From Candidatus Undinarchaeales archaeon (GTDB lineage Archaea; SpSt-1190; JASMDC01), in NCBI GenBank assembly GCA_030753015.1, contig JASMDC010000025.1:1-50562 (forward strand): DNA of 50,562 bases. The letters are read 5' to 3'. Made by a program: the position numbers and the translations under genes. Shown in pieces: positions 22,626-30,316 of the stretch. Positions within the stretch are counted from its first letter, which is position 1; the number at the start of each line of letters is the position of its first letter. The notes below the pieces were generated by a model. It searched no databases and was not told where the DNA came from. It saw only the letters and a list, made by a program, of their open reading frames with translations.

Positions 22626-22985
22626 CTAGAGCACGCACTTGGCACAGTTCGCCTGAGAGCAGGCGACGTTGTCGCCCCTCCACCGCAGAGTCCACTGCTT
22701 GAGAGCCTGGATGACCGAGATGAAGTCCTCGCCCGACCCGGTCAGCTTGTACTCGCTCTTGACGGGGAAAGAGGAAGCATCCACCTGATTCATGACGAGC
22801 CCTTCGTGCTCCAGCTCCTTCAGACGGGCTGAGAGCATCTTGGGAGTGATCTCGTCCATAGACTTCTTTATCTTCGAGAAGCGCTTCCATCCACCGTTCC
22901 CCCTATAGAGCTCGAGGAGGATGAGCAGTGTCCATCGCTTTCCGAAGAGATGGGTGCTCTGGTAGACCGTGCACTCCTTATCCAT
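22626..22985 (-). CDS. HxlR-family winged-helix regulator
   Basis: The 119-residue protein is an HxlR-type transcription factor. The hallmark sequence GKRWTLLILLELY near residue 15 is followed by RFSKIKKSMDEITPKMLSARLKELEHEGLV (recognition helix region) and YKLTGSGEDF. The C-terminus has three cysteines (ACSQANCAKC) and the N-terminus has C5, which could bind metal or sense redox state. It is divergent from a ferredoxin-type gene with several palindromes in the shared 88-base gap, so autoregulation and control of that gene are likely. Confidence 0.88.
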   Translation of the reverse strand: MDKECTVYQSTHLFGKRWTLLILLELYRGNGGWKRFSKIKKSMDEITPKMLSARLKELEHEGLVMNQVDASSFPVKSEYKLTGSGEDFISVIQALKQWTLRWRGDNVACSQANCAKCVL

Positions 22986-23046
22986 AGTATACTCTTTGAA
23001 ACCTCTAAGTATTTATAGTTAACTATACAAAAGATACTAGCTAGTA
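22986..23046. promoter_or_regulatory. Palindromic operators between hxlR-type and ferredoxin genes
   Basis: Three perfect palindromes are seen: AGTATACT (22986-22993), TATAGTTAACTATA (23014-23027) and TACTAGCTAGTA (23035-23046). The centres of the second and third are 20 bases apart, and of the first and second 31, near whole helical turns. They share the AGT/ACT half-site core. Their position in the divergent promoter makes them candidate binding sites for the HxlR regulator. Confidence 0.55.
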
Positions 23047-23073
23047 AAAATATAGCAAGGGTTGGTGATCGAT

Positions 23074-23844
23074 ATGGTCTTACGCGAAATAGTCCAGATA
23101 GATGAGAACAAGTGCACGGGCTGCGGTCTGTGTATCCCGAACTGCCACGAGGGAGCGCTCCAGATCGTCGGAGGAAAGGCACGCCTTGTGAAGGATGTCT
23201 ACTGTGACGGCCTTGGCAACTGCCTCGGCCATTGCCCCGAGGACGCGATCACTATCGTGAAGAAGGACGTGAACGCCTTCGATTTCGAGGCAACGAACGA
23301 GAACCTGCGGGAGCAGGGGATGGAGGAGCTCACCGAGAACCCGCTCGAGAAAGTGGACGCCCCCACGCCCAAGGCGCCGCCGCCCATGGCCTGCGGGTGC
23401 CCCGGCACCATGGTAAGGGACCTGCGGCAGGAGACCGCGCCCGTTGCCGCGGCAGCACCTCAGGAGAGCCAGCTGCGACAGTGGCCCATACAGCTCCATC
23501 TGCTCCCACCGCAAGCGCCCTTCTTCAAGGGGGCCGACCTCATCGTGATGGCGGACTGCGTGGGAGTGTCGTATCCCGACCTCCACCAGAATCTTATCAA
23601 GGGGAAGGCGATAACCATCGCCTGCCCAAAGCTCGATGACACGTCGCCGTACGTCGACAAGCTGCAGGCCATCATCGAGCACAACGGTCTCTCGTCGCTC
23701 ACTGTCGCGACCATGGAGGTGCCCTGTTGCCACGGCCTCTACATCATGGTCAAGCAGGCGCTTGAGGCGTCAGGCGTTGACCTCAGGCTCAAGCACATGG
23801 TCATAGGGATCAATGGATCGGTCCTGCGAGAACAAGTGGAGTAG
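23074..23844 (+). CDS. 4Fe-4S ferredoxin-domain protein
   Basis: The 256-residue protein begins with a two-cluster ferredoxin domain: CTGCGLCIPNC near residue 15 and CDGLGNCLGHCPED near 44. In the second motif the spacing departs from C-x2-C-x2-C. A Pro/Ala-rich linker with an ACGCPG motif follows. The C-terminal half (ADLIVMADCVGVSYPD, ITIACPKLDD, VPCCHGLYIM) contains four more cysteines and resembles the conserved domain of stand-alone iron-sulfur proteins often paired with regulators. The ATG is chosen over two earlier in-frame codons because GGTGATC lies six bases upstream. Electron-transfer partner and role are unknown; expression is probably HxlR-controlled. Confidence 0.82.
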   Translation: MVLREIVQIDENKCTGCGLCIPNCHEGALQIVGGKARLVKDVYCDGLGNCLGHCPEDAITIVKKDVNAFDFEATNENLREQGMEELTENPLEKVDAPTPKAPPPMACGCPGTMVRDLRQETAPVAAAAPQESQLRQWPIQLHLLPPQAPFFKGADLIVMADCVGVSYPDLHQNLIKGKAITIACPKLDDTSPYVDKLQAIIEHNGLSSLTVATMEVPCCHGLYIMVKQALEASGVDLRLKHMVIGINGSVLREQVE

Positions 23845-23943
23845 AGAGAATGTGTACTGCTATCAACGCCAAGAGAATGCCTGGAACCGGTCCGTCGCGG
23901 CCGCCCGTGGGCACGGCATGGCCATGGAGGACGGATCCGTCGT

Positions 23944-23975
23944 GAGCGGATAACGGTTCGAACCCGTTTCCGCTC
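23944..23975 (+). other. tRNA-like acceptor/T-arm minihelix
   Basis: GAGCGGA (23944-23950) is fully complementary to TCCGCTC (23969-23975). Between them lie one T, then AACGG-TTCGAAC-CCGTT, a perfect five-pair T stem with a consensus seven-base T loop closed by G-C. The element therefore looks like the top half of a tRNA (7-pair acceptor, U8, T arm) with D and anticodon arms missing. No remaining tRNA parts were found nearby. It may be a tRNA remnant, a processed small RNA or simply a termination hairpin after the ferredoxin gene. Confidence 0.4.
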
Positions 23976-24005
23976 CTCTAGGTTTTTAACACCAACCTTC
24001 CCTTA

Positions 24006-24042
24006 CGGGGGCCCATCACCACCTCGGGCCCCCGACTTTTTT
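24006..24042 (+). terminator. GC hairpin followed by T run
   Basis: CGGGGGCCC (24006-24014) pairs perfectly with GGGCCCCCG (24026-24034) around an 11-base loop, followed by AC and six T. It has the form of an intrinsic terminator for plus-strand transcripts, probably that of the ferredoxin gene and the intervening 160 bases. The T run overlaps the stop codon of the convergent MFS gene. Confidence 0.65.
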
Positions 24043-25279
24043 ATTCCTCTTTCGGAGCAGGGATCCCAGGCTCGTTACCGACGAGCATGCTGAACAGTAG
24101 CGCTGCTGTGAGGCTCACACCGGCAGAGAACGCGTAGCTCCCGCGCATCCCTGCCACCGGGACCTCCCACAGGAGACCGGTGATGACGCCGGCGCCCAGA
24201 GCGCAGACACCGGCCGTCGCCTGGTGGACACCGAACGCCGTGGCCTTTACTTCATCGGGCACAAGCTCGGCCACGAGGGCGCGCTGGACCGTCCCCATCA
24301 CGGCCATCACCGTCCCGTAGGCGGCGAAGAGCACCACCAAGTGGGCGGGGGATGAGGCACGACCGAGCCCGAGGGCGGTCACAGCGAAGAGGAGGTAGCC
24401 GCAGAGCACGACCGGACGTCGGCCGAAGCGGTCCGAGAGGGCACCTGCAGGGATCGCCGTGGCAGCGTACACAAGGTTGTACCAGGCATAGATCAAGGGG
24501 ATGTAACGCAACGTGATCCCCTGGTCCACCGCGGCGAGCACAAGGAAGGCGTAGGGGAACAGGCTTATGGAGAACAGGCCGTGGGCAACGAGGTTGCGGC
24601 GGTACGGGCCGGGGAGCGAGGAGAGCTCGGGGTGCGGTCCTGTGCTCGACCGTGATTCGTCCTGGGTGTCGCGCAGCTGCCACACGAGTGCTACGGCCAT
24701 GAGCGCCGGTACGATCGATAGGGCGAACACTGCCCGGTACGCGCCTACCTCCCCGTACATCACCGTGAGGGTCGGTAGCAGCAGGAACACCACCACCGGA
24801 CCCAGCATGGCGCCCAATGAGTCCATGGCCTTGCGGTAGCCGAAGGCAAGGCCCAGGTCGCACGATCCGGCGCACGAGGCGACCATGGCGTCGCGGGCGC
24901 TCCCACGAAGCCCCTTGCCGACCCTGTCGGCCAACCGGACAGCCAGGATGTGTGGCCATACGGTGGCGAGAGCGAACAGCGGTTTTACCAGTCCCGAGAG
25001 GGCGTACCCGCCCACCACGAAGGGCCGTCGCTTCCGTATGCGGTCGGACCAGAGACCCGATCCGGCCTTCATGAGGTTGGCGGTGGCCTCGGCCAGCCCC
25101 TCGATGAGCCCGAGAACTGCTGGTGGCGCGCCGAGCACGGTAGTTATGAACAGGGGGAGCAGAGGCCAGATCATCTCGCTGGAGAGGTCCGTGAGGAGGC
25201 TGACACAGCCTAAAAGGAGGACGGTGCGGTCCAGTGACGCAAGGCGTCTGTAGAGCGGGGGCGCTGTATCCTCCGCCAT
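24041..25279 (-). CDS. Major facilitator superfamily transporter
   Basis: The 412-residue protein has about twelve hydrophobic segments and MFS signatures: the loop 2-3 motif SGLWSDRIRKRRPF near residue 75, and a matching second-half motif AGALSDRFGRRP near 280. The N-terminal DRTVLLLGCVSLLTDLSSEMIWPLLPLF is typical of the predicted permease group related to drug and small-molecule exporters. It follows the M42 peptidase gene by seven bases, so the two form an operon; a peptide or amino-acid related export is conceivable but not shown. Confidence 0.87.
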   Translation of the reverse strand: MAEDTAPPLYRRLASLDRTVLLLGCVSLLTDLSSEMIWPLLPLFITTVLGAPPAVLGLIEGLAEATANLMKAGSGLWSDRIRKRRPFVVGGYALSGLVKPLFALATVWPHILAVRLADRVGKGLRGSARDAMVASCAGSCDLGLAFGYRKAMDSLGAMLGPVVVFLLLPTLTVMYGEVGAYRAVFALSIVPALMAVALVWQLRDTQDESRSSTGPHPELSSLPGPYRRNLVAHGLFSISLFPYAFLVLAAVDQGITLRYIPLIYAWYNLVYAATAIPAGALSDRFGRRPVVLCGYLLFAVTALGLGRASSPAHLVVLFAAYGTVMAVMGTVQRALVAELVPDEVKATAFGVHQATAGVCALGAGVITGLLWEVPVAGMRGSYAFSAGVSLTAALLFSMLVGNEPGIPAPKEE

Positions 25280-25286
25280 AATGAAC

Positions 25287-26366
25287 CTACTGGAGCACGA
25301 TAGAGGGCTCCGAGGCGAATTCCGTGTTGGCCGGGACCGCCTTGATCGCCTCCACCAGAAGGGTAACAGCGTTCTCCATGTCCTTGAGGCTGGCCACTTC
25401 GATGGGGCTGTGGATGTAGCGGGACGCCACCGACAGTACGCCCGAGGGGATGCCCTCGCGGCTGAGGTAGATCATGGCGGCGTCGGTCTGCCCCCCCTCG
25501 CTCACCTTGAGCTGGTACGGGAGCTTCTTCGCCTTCCCTGCATCCACCAGGAGGTGCTTGACGGCAGGGTGGGTGATGGTCCCCCTCCCGCCTGCCTCCA
25601 TGAGGATGATGACCGGTCCCGCACCGAGCTTAACGGGCGCCATGTGGAGCTCCACACCGGGGAAGTCGGCGGACACCGCGACGTCCAGGGCGATAGCTAG
25701 GGTGGGCTTGAGTCCGTAGGCGGCAACCCGTGCGCCTTTAAGGCCTACCTCCTCCTGGACCGTGCCCACCGCAAAGATGGTACAGTCGCTGTCCTTCAGC
25801 TGACGAACGGTCTCGACGAGCACGGCGCATCCGATGCGGTTGTCCAGCGCCTTTCCGGTGATTATGTTCGGAGCACCGAGCACCTCGAAGTGCTGGTCGA
25901 AGGTGATGTAGTCGCCGACGGTAATGCCCATGGCCTCCACGTTCTTCTTGCTGGTGGCCCCCACATCGATGAAGAGGTCCGGATCCTTGTCATCGACCTC
26001 CCTCTGTAGGTGAGGTGGGCGGATGCCGATGACGCCCCTAATGGGACCTTTCTCGGTGTGGACCACGATCCGGCGGTTGACGAGGGTGGAGAAGTGGATC
26101 CCGCCGACGCGGGCGAACTTGATGAAGCCCTTGTCGTTGATGAACTTGACAACCAGCCCGATCTCGTCCATGTGCGCGGCGAGCATTATACGCGGGGCGT
26201 CGATCTTGCCCTTCTTGATCGCGATGAGGTTGCCCAGCATGTCGACGCGCACCTCGTCGACATGGGGACGCAGGTACTCGGACATGATGCGCCGTACTTC
26301 TCCCTCATTCCCCGATACACCTATCGCCTCGCTCAGGGTCTTGATGATTTTTTGCAACCGTCTCAT
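25287..26366 (-). CDS. M42-family aminopeptidase (TET-like)
   Basis: The 359-residue protein is a di-metal M42 peptidase, whose archaeal members form 12-subunit tetrahedral particles trimming short peptides. Metal and catalytic segments are AAHMDEIGLVV (near residue 65), ALDNRIGCAV (near 175), VQEEVGLKGA with the catalytic and metal glutamates (near 209), LDVAVSADFP, and the C-terminal RYIHSPIEVAS histidine. Length is normal. A TATA-like ACATATATTTCC lies near 26398-26408 on its strand, sharing the divergent gap with the PAC2 gene. It heads an operon with an MFS transporter. Confidence 0.92.
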   Translation of the reverse strand: MRRLQKIIKTLSEAIGVSGNEGEVRRIMSEYLRPHVDEVRVDMLGNLIAIKKGKIDAPRIMLAAHMDEIGLVVKFINDKGFIKFARVGGIHFSTLVNRRIVVHTEKGPIRGVIGIRPPHLQREVDDKDPDLFIDVGATSKKNVEAMGITVGDYITFDQHFEVLGAPNIITGKALDNRIGCAVLVETVRQLKDSDCTIFAVGTVQEEVGLKGARVAAYGLKPTLAIALDVAVSADFPGVELHMAPVKLGAGPVIILMEAGGRGTITHPAVKHLLVDAGKAKKLPYQLKVSEGGQTDAAMIYLSREGIPSGVLSVASRYIHSPIEVASLKDMENAVTLLVEAIKAVPANTEFASEPSIVLQ

Positions 26367-26455
26367 GCCCTCGCCGGACCTACCACCCCTGCATGGAAAT
26401 ATATGTGTTTTCCTCGGGCGGGCCCTCCCTACCGGCGTCCCGCGGCCCGCTCAGC

Positions 26456-26467
26456 GTATATTTAAAT
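26456..26467 (+). promoter_or_regulatory. TATA box for PAC2-family gene
   Basis: GTATATTTAAAT is a strong TATA box about 65 bases before the PAC2 ATG, implying a leader of about 40 bases, longer than most leaders in this window. Confidence 0.5.
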
Positions 26468-26527
26468 AGTAACACGGGCTCCCCAGCCCGGGGCGCCAGC
26501 AAGGCGTTCTGTAGTTGTGTGATTACC

Positions 26528-27280
26528 ATGGGAGAAGAAACAGAAAGCACCGTCAAGATCATCGATCTAAGGTTCGAGAAGCTCGACAATCCCATCGTCG
26601 TGGAGGGATTCCCCTCGGTGGGGCTTGTGGGCGCCATCGCCACCGAGTACCTCACCTCGAAACTGAAGATGAAGTACATCGGGTACATGAAGTCCAAGCG
26701 CTTCCCTCCCATCACCCTAATCAAGGACGGCATCCCCACGGCCCCCATCCGCATCTACGCCAAGGACAACCTCGTCGTCTTCGTGTCCGACACCGCAGTT
26801 CCCCCGGCCATGGTCCACGACGTGGCCGACTGCATCGTTGACTGGGTCCAGAAGCACCAGGCCAAGCAGATCGTCTCCATCGGTGGCATCGCCCAATCAG
26901 CTCGGCAGCAGGAGGACGAACCAAACGTGTACGGCGTGGCGACGACCGCACGCGAGATGAAGAAGATCGAGAACGTCGGCCTCGAGACCATCCACCTCGG
27001 ATTCCTGACCGGCGTGTACGGTGTGCTGATGATGGAGTGCGCTGAACGGGGCATCCCCGCCATGGGATTCCTTGCCGACGCACACTACGAGTATCCCGAC
27101 CCGGCAGCCGCGGCAGCAGCGCTCGACGCAATGGCCAAGGTGCTCAAGCTCAAGATATCCACAAAGCCCCTCCTCGAGACGGCCGACCGCATCGAGTCGA
27201 AGATGCAGGCGCTGATGAGCCAGACCAAGAAGGCCATGGAAGGGATGGAGAGCCAGCAGTACCCGTCCATCTACCGATAG
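26528..27280 (+). CDS. PAC2-family (proteasome-assembly-chaperone-like) protein
   Basis: The 250-residue protein matches the archaeal PAC2/COG2047 family, homologous to eukaryotic proteasome assembly chaperone 2. Visible segments are PIVVEGFPSVGLVGAIATEY near residue 22, ITLIKDGIPTAPIRIY, VSIGGIAQS near 119, and the GVYGVLMMECAERGIPAMGF stretch near 160, followed by a C-terminal helical tail. The ATG, preceded by GTGATT, is favoured over an in-frame GTG three codons earlier. It is followed four bases later by the SAM-cleaving enzyme, so they are cotranscribed. Function in archaea is not firmly established. Confidence 0.88.
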   Translation: MGEETESTVKIIDLRFEKLDNPIVVEGFPSVGLVGAIATEYLTSKLKMKYIGYMKSKRFPPITLIKDGIPTAPIRIYAKDNLVVFVSDTAVPPAMVHDVADCIVDWVQKHQAKQIVSIGGIAQSARQQEDEPNVYGVATTAREMKKIENVGLETIHLGFLTGVYGVLMMECAERGIPAMGFLADAHYEYPDPAAAAAALDAMAKVLKLKISTKPLLETADRIESKMQALMSQTKKAMEGMESQQYPSIYR

Positions 27281-27283
27281 GCC

Positions 27284-28057
27284 ATGATCACGTTACTGAC
27301 CGACTTCGGTACCGTCGACGGCTTCGTCGGTGCCATGAAGGGCGTCATCGCCAGCATCGCCCCGGGTGAGCCGGTGGTAGACATCACCCACGACGTGCCG
27401 TCCCAGGACGTGCAGAACGGCGCCTTCGCATTACGTGCCGCGTCATGCTTCTACCCGCCCGGGACCGTGCACTGCGCCGTGGTTGATCCCGGCGTCGGTA
27501 CCGCGCGCCGTGCCCTTGCGCTTCAGACGGCCCACTACCGGTTCGTCGGACCCGACAACGGCCTCATGCTCTGGGCCGCGGACGCTGACGGCGGCGTGCT
27601 GAAGGCGATCTCCTGCACGAACCCCGACTTCCACCTGCCCGATGTGTCGTGCACGTTCCACGGCCGGGACGTGTTCGCGCCCGTGGCCGCGCACCTGGCC
27701 ATCGACGTTCCCCTGGTGGAGCTGGGAGAGCCGGTCGATCCGGTGGACCTCGTTCGCCTTCCCTGGCGGGAGACGCCCTTACCGGAAGAAGGCGAGGTCG
27801 AGGCATGGGTGGTCCACGTGGACCGGTTCGGTAATGTGGTCACCTCCGTACCCGGCAAGGACATTCAAGGTCGGACACTGATCGATGGGAAGGACGTTCA
27901 GGTGTGCAAAGCCTATGACCGTCCGCCCGGGACTCTCGTTGTCGTGCCCGGGTCCGCAGGCCTTCTGGAACTGTCGGTCGTCAGGGGTTCGGCCGCCGAG
28001 CTGCTCGACCTTGACACGGGCGACAGGGTGCGGATCGGTCGGGGCGGTTCAGGTTAA
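27284..28057 (+). CDS. SAM hydroxide adenosyltransferase (DUF62 family)
   Basis: The 257-residue protein belongs to the DUF62 family related to fluorinase and chlorinase, most of whose members hydrolyse SAM to adenosine and methionine using an activated water. Key segments are ITLLTDFGTVDGFVGAMKG at the N-terminus, CAVVDPGVGTARR near residue 65, FVGPDNGLM near 87, FHGRDVFAPVAAHLA near 124 and HVDRFGNVVTSVPG near 183. The asp-arg-his type catalytic set of the hydrolases appears intact. It converges with a pilin-like gene, overlapping it by nine bases. Confidence 0.9.
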   Translation: MITLLTDFGTVDGFVGAMKGVIASIAPGEPVVDITHDVPSQDVQNGAFALRAASCFYPPGTVHCAVVDPGVGTARRALALQTAHYRFVGPDNGLMLWAADADGGVLKAISCTNPDFHLPDVSCTFHGRDVFAPVAAHLAIDVPLVELGEPVDPVDLVRLPWRETPLPEEGEVEAWVVHVDRFGNVVTSVPGKDIQGRTLIDGKDVQVCKAYDRPPGTLVVVPGSAGLLELSVVRGSAAELLDLDTGDRVRIGRGGSG

Positions 28058-28516
28058 CCTATCCCTCCGCATTATCTTCCCGACACAGATGGCGCTGTCG
28101 GTACGGTTTGCGAATCCGCCGCGCTCATAGGTGACAAAGAGGTCCACACGATACACGTAACCGGAGTGCTGGCCAAGGTCCACACCCCCGAAGGACACCT
28201 CGCGATAGTCATCGATACCGATCGCCTTCCCTCCTCGCCACGCCACTTCCAGTTCGCCCCACTTCACGAGCATCTTCCGTATGATGATCGCCTCATTGGC
28301 GTAGTTCCTGATCGTGAGGGAGAAGGTCCCGTCCATCGCGATATGGTGGGTAATGTAGGAGAGGGTGTCGAACCCCATGCACGAAGGATTGATCTCCCGC
28401 TCGGGGAAGATGAGGCCCTCCCGGTAGAGGAAGATGAAGGCGATGATGAACACGAACAGGAGCCAGCCGTACGTATGGAGGTAGGCGAAGAAGGCCTGAC
28501 CTCGTGTGCCACCCAT
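28049..28516 (-). CDS. Archaeal pilin-like secreted protein
   Basis: The 155-residue protein starts with a short charged leader, then GQAFFAYLHTYGWLLFVFII, which resembles the conserved N-terminus of an archaeal type IV pilin-like family (typically Q-A-x-L-E-Y-L-x-T-Y-G-W). Cleavage by a prepilin peptidase just before QA is expected. The hydrophobic helix would form the filament core; the remaining beta-rich part contains SLTIRNYANEAIIIRKMLV, typical of such heads. A TATA-like GAGATAAAT lies near 28541-28553. The usual Glu at position 5 of the mature protein is replaced (F-F-A-Y), an odd feature. Confidence 0.6.
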   Translation of the reverse strand: MGGTRGQAFFAYLHTYGWLLFVFIIAFIFLYREGLIFPEREINPSCMGFDTLSYITHHIAMDGTFSLTIRNYANEAIIIRKMLVKWGELEVAWRGGKAIGIDDYREVSFGGVDLGQHSGYVYRVDLFVTYERGGFANRTDSAICVGKIMRRDRLT

Positions 28517-28565
28517 AACTATGTACTAGGCGTGCTCTTGATTTATCTCTTTCACTCCGGATGGC

Positions 28566-30239
28566 TCAGGCGTACACGTCGACCGGGACGGGGGCGCCAC
28601 CGCCTGCCGGCGGGGCCTGGTACTCGTCGTGGAGGTCGTCGATGGTGGTCAGCACGTTCTGGCCGATGGCCTCATAGGTGTTCTCCTGGAGGTTGGCCAG
28701 TGAGACACGGATCGTCCAGCGGGGGGCCGCGAAGCCCATCCCCGGCAGGAGCACGGTGAGGCTGTCGTGGGCCATCTTCTCGAGGAACTCCACCGGGTGG
28801 AGGTTCTTCTCCATGTACTCACGGAACTCGGTGCCGTACTTCTTCTCGGCCATGTCCGCCACGTCGATGAGCGTATAGTAGTTGGTGGTGGCCATGGGTG
28901 GGATGGACGAGCCGAGCCCCTTGTAGAGGGACTCGTGCCGTCCTTTGAGCACGTCCTGGATGTACTGGCGGTACTCCTGCTTATCGTCCACCAGGTCGTA
29001 GAGCCCGAAGAGGGTCATCATGGCCTGCTGGGGCGTTGAGAGCCCGCCGGTGTGGCTGAGCGACACAGAGCGCGAGTCCAGCTCGATGCGGTCGATGAAC
29101 TTGAGCTGCGAGGGATCGGTCGCCTTGATCTTGTATCGCTCCCAGAGGGCGTCCTTGTCCTCTTGCGGCAGGTTGGCGATCTTCTCGTCGATGATGTTGT
29201 CCTCGTGGAGCATCACCGTGCCCAAGCGCCAGCCGGTCGCGCCGAAGTACTTGGAGTAGGAGTAGATGCCGATCGTGTTGCGCGGCACCTCGGTGAGCAG
29301 GGTGTCGAACTCGTCGATGAAGTTCGCATAGACCGTATCGGTCATCACGATGAGGTCCTGGCGCTCGGTCTTGATGAGGTCGGCGATCTTCTCCAGCGAG
29401 TCGGGGGATATGTTCACCGACGTGGGATTGGTCGGGTTCACCAGGAACAGGGCCTTGACCTCCGGGTCCTTGAGCTTCTCGATCTGGGCGTCATCGATCT
29501 GCCACTCGCTCTCCTGCGTGCCCTCGAGGGGGACCACCTCGAAGCCGTTCTCGGCCAATCCTGGAAGCTCCAGGTAGGGCGAGTATGTGGGTGTGATCAG
29601 AGCGATCTTGTCGCCCTGGTGGAGGATGCGGTTGGTCTTGAGCGAGTTGAGGGTGTACACGATGCCCGCCGTGGCGCCCTCGGTGGCGAACACGTCGAAC
29701 TTGGCCGCGAGGTCCATGTCCTCGCCCATGAGCACGTGGCCTGAGTACTGCTGGGCCACCCGCTCGGCAGCGGGCAGCATCCGCGGCGGGGTGGGATAGA
29801 TGCCCCCGAGGGATGCGTCCACGAGCTCGGCTACGAACTCGTCCTTGGCGATGCCCAGCTCCTTGTCCACGTAATCGATGGCGCGGCGGAGGAAGGTGGC
29901 GGTGTCGCCGAACGTGCTCGAGACCTGCAGGCCGTCGAGGAACTCGTCGAACTTGCGGTAGATCTCCTCCTTGGGCGGCAGCAGCCCGTCCATATCCTGC
30001 GGTGTCTGCTCCCGGGCCAGGTCATTTGCGAACAGGCCGAGCAGGTTGTAGCCGTCACGGGCTGCTGTGTTGAGGAAGTTGGGATTGCCTCTGCTGGCGT
30101 CCAGCACATTGGCCTCTTTACCGGTAGAGCGCCGCTCCTCTGCCCCCTTCTCAGCTGCGTCCAGGAGGAGCTCCCGTACCTCGAAGGGGCTCAACCTGTC
30201 GTAGGGATTGTCATTGAGGTCAGAGAGCTGGCTCTCCAT
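28566..30239 (-). CDS. Aspartate aminotransferase / aspartate 4-decarboxylase
   Basis: The 557-residue PLP enzyme resembles the bifunctional aspartate aminotransferase/L-aspartate beta-decarboxylase family, which converts aspartate to alanine and CO2. The fold-type I core includes NPTNPTSVN near residue 265, VMTDTVYANFID, and the PLP-lysine segment SYSKYFGATGWRLG near 328. Family-specific extensions are the N-terminal NPNFLNTAARDGYNLLGLFA and the long middle insertion. A palindromic TATA box, CCTTATAAGG, lies about 30 bases before the ATG. The family is mainly bacterial, so acquisition by transfer is possible. In bacteria this enzyme is often coupled to an aspartate/alanine antiporter, which is absent here. 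Confidence 0.87.
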   Translation of the reverse strand: MESQLSDLNDNPYDRLSPFEVRELLLDAAEKGAEERRSTGKEANVLDASRGNPNFLNTAARDGYNLLGLFANDLAREQTPQDMDGLLPPKEEIYRKFDEFLDGLQVSSTFGDTATFLRRAIDYVDKELGIAKDEFVAELVDASLGGIYPTPPRMLPAAERVAQQYSGHVLMGEDMDLAAKFDVFATEGATAGIVYTLNSLKTNRILHQGDKIALITPTYSPYLELPGLAENGFEVVPLEGTQESEWQIDDAQIEKLKDPEVKALFLVNPTNPTSVNISPDSLEKIADLIKTERQDLIVMTDTVYANFIDEFDTLLTEVPRNTIGIYSYSKYFGATGWRLGTVMLHEDNIIDEKIANLPQEDKDALWERYKIKATDPSQLKFIDRIELDSRSVSLSHTGGLSTPQQAMMTLFGLYDLVDDKQEYRQYIQDVLKGRHESLYKGLGSSIPPMATTNYYTLIDVADMAEKKYGTEFREYMEKNLHPVEFLEKMAHDSLTVLLPGMGFAAPRWTIRVSLANLQENTYEAIGQNVLTTIDDLHDEYQAPPAGGGAPVPVDVYA

Positions 30240-30316
30240 GGCCGATTCCAGCTGCCCCGGTGCCTTATAAGGATTGCTGTGGGCACGTCGTCACTTCCGA
30301 TGACGACGGGCGTGGA

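Noticed and set aside
23845-23990. Complete tRNA gene using the T-arm at 23952-23968
   Set aside because: No D arm, anticodon arm or second acceptor strand could be fitted upstream; only the minihelix is supported.
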